Assembly (NCBI GenBank): GCA_903903715.1
Contig: CAIUZX010000061.1
Coordinates: 1 to 36,163 of the forward strand
Origin: an uncultured Caulobacterales bacterium
GTDB lineage: Bacteria > Pseudomonadota > Alphaproteobacteria > Caulobacterales > Caulobacteraceae
Reading direction: 5' to 3'
Length of the DNA: 36,163 nucleotides
Part shown: positions 31,902 through 36,163 of the stretch, piece by piece
How the letters are laid out: each line of letters opens with the position of its first letter
How positions within the stretch are numbered: position 1 is the stretch's first letter
Translations under genes and position numbers: made by a program
The notes under the pieces: generated by a model
Told to the model about the DNA's origin: nothing
Databases searched by the model: none
Seen by the model: the letters and a program-made list of their open reading frames with translations, nothing else

Positions 31902-33233
31902 TCAGCTTTTCGCTTTGATCTGTTCCAAGCTGGACAAGACGATCTCAGACAGCGATCGCAGGCCTCTTTCGGTGAAAACATCGAAAGCGGCGTGAAGCGA
32001 AACAGCGGCGTTCGCCAGCTCACCATCCTGACCCGTAATGTTCGCCCGCGCCTCATACACCCGCGCCAGCGCCACCTGGAGGACGGCCCAGTCCAGTGGT
32101 TGTGTCGAGGCGTTTACGGAGTAGAGCTCAGCCCTGAATGTCGCTTCGGCGTAGTCGAGCGATTTGACGTCGCCCCGCCGTTCCGCGCGGCGCGTTATGG
32201 CGATCGCTCGGTCGAAGGCGCAAACCGGCCGATGCGCCACGTCCGGCGCCTCGTCAAAGAGGAACATCGCCTGATCCAGCGCCTGGACTGCCTCGTCAAA
32301 AAGGCGATCATCCTCGCAGGCCTCGGCGAGAGTCATCAGCGCCATTCCCATCGCGTGAAGGGATCGCGCCGTATCAAGGGGGCTGTGCTCGTTGGGCAAG
32401 TGCGCGAGCGCGGCCGACAGGGCCGCAGCCCCTTGAGACATCTCATCAGGATGCCCTTCCAACATGCCGCTGGCCGCGAGAGCGGCGCCGCGCAGCGCTT
32501 CGGCTCGAGACCAAGTGATCGGAAGCCGGTCACGATCGATTCTGGTCGCCACCTGACCAAGGTCGGTCTGCGCCTGACGCAGCAGGCTCCCTTCTTTCAA
32601 CTGAAGTCCGAAGCCGACGAGCAGTTCGCTGCGATGAAGTCGCAGACTGGCGGCGAGCGTTCGTCCCTGCCCTGATTGGCGAACCCGTTGGTCTGCCTGT
32701 TCCACGGCTTCGTCGTACAGTCCTGCGGCCTCGACCGCAGCGTTGAGGTCGTTGTTGGCCAACGCTTCACGCCCAAGAAGCCGGGCGCGAAACCCCCGAA
32801 CAACAATTCGATGTTCGTCCGACAATGATTCCTGTGACTCAAGGTCCTCAATGCGGACTTCTGCCGCGCCTGCAGCGACGCTGTCCCCGAAAAGTTCCGC
32901 CGCGAGCAAGCTGGACGCCGCCAGTTCCAGCCGCGCCGCGATCCGAATTTCATCATCTGCGGCGACCCGAACGGCGCGTTCCGCGGCACGTGAGGCGGCG
33001 ATCAAGCTGGTGACATCGCCGGTGCGCCGTGCGAGCTCCCGGAGCATGAAGGCATGTTCCGTCATCCTGAGCGCGCGATCGCGGTCTTCGGCCTGATGCA
33101 CGGCGAGTCCCGCCGATGACGCCTCGTTGCGTAACGCGATCGCGTCCAAAAGCTCAATTCGCTCGGCATGCGCGAGGACGTTTGATCGGCCCGAACGGCC
33201 GAACCGTCGCCAAGTGTCGCGCTCGAATTGCAT
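31902..33233 (-). CDS. Helical-repeat (TPR-like) protein of unknown function
   Basis: The 443-residue protein is Ala-, Arg- and Glu-rich, with repeating paired helices such as LDYAEATFRAELYSVN, FDEAVQALDQAMFLFDEA and LEGHPDEMSQGAAALSAALAHLP, resembling degenerate tetratricopeptide repeats. It has no signal peptide or catalytic motif. ATG at 33233 has AGGAG about nine bases upstream; starts back to 33296 would run through a hairpin region. It lies 89 bp after prfC on the same strand and may share its transcript. Confidence 0.75.
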   Translation of the reverse strand: MQFERDTWRRFGRSGRSNVLAHAERIELLDAIALRNEASSAGLAVHQAEDRDRALRMTEHAFMLRELARRTGDVTSLIAASRAAERAVRVAADDEIRIAARLELAASSLLAAELFGDSVAAGAAEVRIEDLESQESLSDEHRIVVRGFRARLLGREALANNDLNAAVEAAGLYDEAVEQADQRVRQSGQGRTLAASLRLHRSELLVGFGLQLKEGSLLRQAQTDLGQVATRIDRDRLPITWSRAEALRGAALAASGMLEGHPDEMSQGAAALSAALAHLPNEHSPLDTARSLHAMGMALMTLAEACEDDRLFDEAVQALDQAMFLFDEAPDVAHRPVCAFDRAIAITRRAERRGDVKSLDYAEATFRAELYSVNASTQPLDWAVLQVALARVYEARANITGQDGELANAAVSLHAAFDVFTERGLRSLSEIVLSSLEQIKAKS

Positions 33234-33247
33234 AGTGAAAGTCTCCT

Positions 33248-33270
33248 GGTCGTCCCGACGCGGGACGACC
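33248..33270 (-). promoter_or_regulatory. Perfect 10-bp hairpin abutting the ribosome site of the helical-repeat gene
   Basis: GGTCGTCCCG (33248-33257) and CGGGACGACC (33261-33270) pair perfectly around three bases. On the minus-strand transcript the hairpin ends directly at the AGGAG Shine-Dalgarno of the downstream gene. It has no T run, so it fits a 5'-leader structure, a processing site between prfC and the next gene, or a protein-binding site. Confidence 0.55.
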
Positions 33271-33322
33271 GCAGCGAGCTTCACGCGACGCAGCAAAGTT
33301 GAAGCCGCAACCCGCGAAAACC

Positions 33323-34912
33323 TCAGCCGCGCTCGCGGGTGCGCTGGAATGTCACACCCGGGAAACGTTCAGTGACATATCCGATCTCCCAACTGGATTT
33401 CGCCATGAAGACCGGGAGTCCGTCGATGTCTTCAGCCATAGCGTTCCGATGTTTGCCGCTGAAGTCTTCGATGTCGGCCCGGCTTCCGGTGACCCAACGG
33501 GCTTCGGCGAAGGGGGCGGCTTCGAACAGGACGTCGAGCTGATATTCGTTCGACAAGCGGTCAGCCATGACCTCGAACTGAAGTTGACCGACGGCGCCGA
33601 CAATGAAGTCAGCGCCGATGGACGGGCGAAACAGCTGGGTGACCCCCTCTTCCGCCAGACCCTCAAGCGCTTTTTTCAGATGCTTGGCCTTCAGTGGATC
33701 CTTGATCCGGACGCGTCGAAGAATTTCCGGTGCGAAATTGGGTAAGCCTTGGAACTTCAGCGTCCCAGTTTCAGACAGACTGTCACCGACGCGCAGCACA
33801 CCGTGGTTGGGGATCCCTATCACGTCGCCTGCGAAGGCCTCTTCCGCCAGTTCACGATCGGCGGCGAAGAACATGATGGGTGAGTTCACTGAGATCTGGC
33901 GACCGGTGTTTTGGACCTTCAGCTTCATGCCCCGTGTGAAACGGCCTGAACAAAGTCGCAGCATGGCGATGCGGTCCCGGTGATTGGGGTCCATGTTCGC
34001 CTGAACCTTGAAGACGAAGCCGGTCACCTCGGTTTCCCCCGGCGCGACGTGGGTGTCTTTAGCGGCTCGGCTCGCAGCGACTTCCTTGGGCGGCGGCGCG
34101 AACGCCCCAAGTCCGGCGAGCAGTTCCTCCACGCCGAAATGCCGTAGAGCCGAACCGAAGAATACGGGCGTCATATGGCCCTCCAGGAACGCCTTCGGAT
34201 CGAAGGTCTTGGAGGCGCCGAGAACAAGCTCAGCCCCATCCGACACCTCCTCGACCTCAGTCGGATCCAAGTACTGCGAAATAGCGTTGCCTCGAAAGGC
34301 GATGCTATCGTGCGTTTCACCGTCGGCGTTTCGGACATATGGCGTGAAGCGATCCGTGCGCAGGTCGAGCACGCCCTTGAAACGCGACCCCGACCCCGCT
34401 GGCCAGTAGAGCGGTGCAGGATCAAGTGCGAGCTTGCTGCCGATCTCGTCGAGGAGCTCGAACGGATCCTGCGCCTCACGATCCATCTTGTTGATGAAGG
34501 TCAGAATCGGAATGTCCCGCAGGCGACAGACCTCGAACAGTTTCAGCGTCTGAGGCTCGATCCCCTTGGCCGCGTCGAGAACCATCACCGCGGCGTCCGC
34601 GGCGGTGAGGGTGCGATAGGTGTCTTCAGAGAAGTCTTCGTGCCCCGGGGTGTCGAGCAGATTGAACATCAGCCCCGTGTGATCGAAGGTCATAACCGAG
34701 GCGGTAACGGAGATGCCGCGCTCCTGTTCGATCTTCATCCAGTCGGAGCGGGTGCGGCGGGTTTCTCCTCGCGCCCGTACGGCGCCGGCGGCGCGGATCG
34801 CGCCTCCCGCCAGCAGCAGGTGTTCTGTCAGCGTGGTCTTACCGGCGTCCGGGTGGGAAATGATCGCAAAGGTGCGACGACGGGCGGCTTCTAGCGGAAC
34901 TGAAAGGCTCAT
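33323..34912 (-). CDS. prfC: Peptide chain release factor 3
   Basis: At 529 residues it matches the RF3 length. The GTPase domain shows G1 SHPDAGKTT, the RF3-type GAIRAAGAVRARGETRRTRSDWMKIEQERGISV switch region, G3 DTPGHEDFSED and G4 NKMDRE. The C-terminal domains end in SWEIGYVTERFPGV. RF3 recycles RF1 and RF2 from the ribosome and aids translation quality control. The start lies nine bases after the queD stop, and the helical-repeat gene follows, so queD-prfC and possibly the third gene form one unit. Confidence 0.97.
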   Translation of the reverse strand: MSLSVPLEAARRRTFAIISHPDAGKTTLTEHLLLAGGAIRAAGAVRARGETRRTRSDWMKIEQERGISVTASVMTFDHTGLMFNLLDTPGHEDFSEDTYRTLTAADAAVMVLDAAKGIEPQTLKLFEVCRLRDIPILTFINKMDREAQDPFELLDEIGSKLALDPAPLYWPAGSGSRFKGVLDLRTDRFTPYVRNADGETHDSIAFRGNAISQYLDPTEVEEVSDGAELVLGASKTFDPKAFLEGHMTPVFFGSALRHFGVEELLAGLGAFAPPPKEVAASRAAKDTHVAPGETEVTGFVFKVQANMDPNHRDRIAMLRLCSGRFTRGMKLKVQNTGRQISVNSPIMFFAADRELAEEAFAGDVIGIPNHGVLRVGDSLSETGTLKFQGLPNFAPEILRRVRIKDPLKAKHLKKALEGLAEEGVTQLFRPSIGADFIVGAVGQLQFEVMADRLSNEYQLDVLFEAAPFAEARWVTGSRADIEDFSGKHRNAMAEDIDGLPVFMAKSSWEIGYVTERFPGVTFQRTRERG

Positions 34913-34921
34913 GAGCGGGGG

Positions 34922-35380
34922 TTAGCCCGAACGACCGACGCTGTCGACGTTTCTCCGCCAGAGCGCCCAGCAGTTGGGCGTCTCCCAGAGCTTCACCGAC
35001 TCAAGCGTTATGCCGTGAGGGGCCAGCAGAGCGGGTATGATCTGCGCCAGTTCCGCCGCGATCCTTTCCGCGGTTGGCGCCCCGTCGAGCCAATAGACCG
35101 GACGTCCCATCTGCGCATTCAATCTGGCGATATCGGCGACCTCAGTATCGGCGCGACCGAAGATCGCTGTGTGGTCGAAGTGTGTGTCGATCCAGGCGCC
35201 GAGTTCTTTTTTCAGCACGCCAAAATCAATCACTCGCCCAAGTGAATCAAGTTCCGATCCTGACACCTCCACCTCGGCCACGTACCTGTGGCCGTGGATG
35301 GCTTTGCAGGCGCCTTCATGTCCCGGAATCCGGTGGGCGGCGTCCCACTCGAAACGGCGTGAAATAGTGATCTTGGACAT
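34922..35380 (-). CDS. queD: 6-carboxytetrahydropterin synthase family protein (QueD-like)
   Basis: The 152-residue protein of the 6-pyruvoyl-tetrahydropterin synthase family has zinc ligands His16 (FEWDAAHRI), His29 and His31 (HGHRY), and Cys25 in the EGACKAIHGH arrangement usual for QueD. FDHTAIF and WLDGAPTAERIAAELA follow. QueD converts dihydroneopterin triphosphate toward queuosine. It is about 30 residues longer than E. coli QueD because of an insert near RADTEVADIARLNAQMGRP. ATG at 35380 begins the conserved sequence; the frame runs upstream to 35494 without support. Confidence 0.87.
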   Translation of the reverse strand: MSKITISRRFEWDAAHRIPGHEGACKAIHGHRYVAEVEVSGSELDSLGRVIDFGVLKKELGAWIDTHFDHTAIFGRADTEVADIARLNAQMGRPVYWLDGAPTAERIAAELAQIIPALLAPHGITLESVKLWETPNCWALWRRNVDSVGRSG

Positions 35381-35407
35381 GTCGCGGACGCTGACGTGAG
35401 GGGCGTA

Positions 35408-35422
35408 AGACCGAACCGGTCT
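35408..35422. promoter_or_regulatory. Palindrome between divergent pterin genes
   Basis: AGACCG and CGGTCT flank AAC to give a perfect 6-3-6 inverted repeat in the 100-bp gap between queD and the reductase gene. Its position suits an operator acting on both genes, but no regulator is known. Confidence 0.3.
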
Positions 35423-35480
35423 AGCTGAGCGGCGCGCTAAATCATAGATACGGACACTTGTCGAATCTGCGGAGCGGAAC

Positions 35481-36163
35481 ATGACGTCGCCCAAGGTCGG
35501 GCCTATTGGGTCAGTACTGGTGACCGGTGGCGCCCTGCGGGTCGGCGCTGCGCTCTCACGCCGGTTTGCTCGGGCGGGTTGGGGCGTCGTGATCCACTAC
35601 AATCGATCCGCAGAGCCCGCGTTGGCCCTCAAGACGCACCTCCGCCAGGACGGAGCGACCGCGCACATTATCAATGGAAACCTGTCCGACCCAGCGTCGG
35701 TCGAAAGCCTCGTTTCCAGGGCGCTTGAAATCGCGCCGGGCCTCAGGGTCCTGATCAACTGCGCCGCCGTATTCGAAGCCGACACGACCCAGTCCCCGGA
35801 ACGAGCGAGATGGGACATTTCCCAGGCCGTGAACGCTTTTGCGCCGGCCAGACTGGCGGCGGATCTGCACGCCCACGTGGAGGGAGCGATCGTGGTCAAC
35901 ATTCTCGATCAGAAGCTCGCCAATCCGAACCCGGATTATTTCAGCTACACGGTCTCCAAGGCCGCGCTCGCGGAGACGACGCGCCTTCAGGCGATGGCCT
36001 TCGCACCGCGAACGCGGGTGATCGGTCTGGCGCCGGGCCTTCTGCTGCCGAGCGGAGACCAGACCGAGGCGGAATATGAACGCTCCGCCGGCATGAACCT
36101 TCTGTCCCGACCCACGACGCCTGATGACCTTGCGGAGGCAGCGCTGATGGCGGCGTCCGGCGC
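35481..36163 (+). CDS. Short-chain dehydrogenase, pteridine reductase/FolM-like (3' truncated by window edge)
   Basis: 227 residues are visible, with no stop before the window ends. The NADPH-binding motif is TGGALRVG (TGxxxRxG, as in PTR1 and FolM, rather than the usual SDR TGxxxGxG) and is followed by HYNRSAE. In place of the catalytic Ser, NILDQ supplies Asp143, followed by Tyr156 and Lys160 in YFSYTVSKAAL; the Asp-13-Tyr-4-Lys spacing equals that of PTR1 (Asp181, Tyr194, Lys198). This predicts reduction of a dihydropterin or dihydrofolate. GGAG six bases before the ATG supports the start. The gene is divergent from queD. Confidence 0.87.
   Translation, partial: MTSPKVGPIGSVLVTGGALRVGAALSRRFARAGWGVVIHYNRSAEPALALKTHLRQDGATAHIINGNLSDPASVESLVSRALEIAPGLRVLINCAAVFEADTTQSPERARWDISQAVNAFAPARLAADLHAHVEGAIVVNILDQKLANPNPDYFSYTVSKAALAETTRLQAMAFAPRTRVIGLAPGLLLPSGDQTEAEYERSAGMNLLSRPTTPDDLAEAALMAASG

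Noticed and set aside
35381..35494. N-terminal extension of the QueD-like protein
   Set aside because: Not conserved and would run through the intergenic palindrome and into the reductase gene.
1..36163. tRNA, rRNA, CRISPR arrays or prophage genes
   Set aside because: Intergenic regions are short and none shows cloverleaf, regularly spaced repeats or phage structural genes.

Overview
The window is high-GC chromosomal DNA from an alphaproteobacterium, most likely of the order Caulobacterales. The indications are a full-length PleC-type sensor kinase beside pepN, alphaproteobacterial families (DUF1289, DUF1491, DUF2336), a separate petA-petB-petC cluster next to trmL, and a ruvCAB-ybgC-tolQRAB-pal-cpoB-tilS run. 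Genus cannot be fixed from the sequence alone. No rRNA, tRNA or CRISPR array was seen, and no gene-free stretch exceeds 300 bases; the longest are 5902-6097 and 8051-8291.

Bases 1-5.3 kb hold the 3' end of pepN, a PleC-like histidine kinase and a secreted M20 metallopeptidase closed by a strong terminator. Bases 5.3-11 kb look like the most accessory part. They hold a PhnZ-like HD-domain protein, a complete IS66-type insertion sequence with recognisable inverted repeats but no flanking duplication, a DUF1289 protein, an A+T-rich intergenic region with nested repeats, a small secreted cysteine-containing protein, a YebC regulator, and a second M20 peptidase of exactly the same length as the first.

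Bases 11-17.1 kb carry trmL, divergent from the cytochrome bc1 operon petABC (with terminator), then an exported cyclophilin and a translationally coupled pair of dienelactone-hydrolase-like enzymes. Bases 17.3-26.2 kb are an envelope and DNA-repair block: ruvC, ruvA, ruvB and ybgC overlap in sequence, then tolQ, tolR, tolA and tolB, then pal, cpoB and tilS. RuvABC process Holliday junctions. The Tol proteins link the inner membrane through TolA to TolB and the lipoprotein Pal, which holds outer membrane to peptidoglycan during constriction.

Bases 26.3-36.2 kb are mixed: an XdhC-family protein, a secreted protein of unknown function, DUF1491, a 125-residue unknown, an ABC ATPase/permease pair without a binding protein, a DUF2336 protein, a helical-repeat protein preceded by a perfect hairpin, prfC, a QueD-type pterin synthase and, divergent from it, a short-chain reductase with pteridine-reductase signatures that runs off the right edge. 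No obviously new multi-gene system was found. The best leads are the HD protein, the pterin pair, the repeat motif in TolA, and the structured non-coding segments at 6.0, 8.1 and 33.25 kb.
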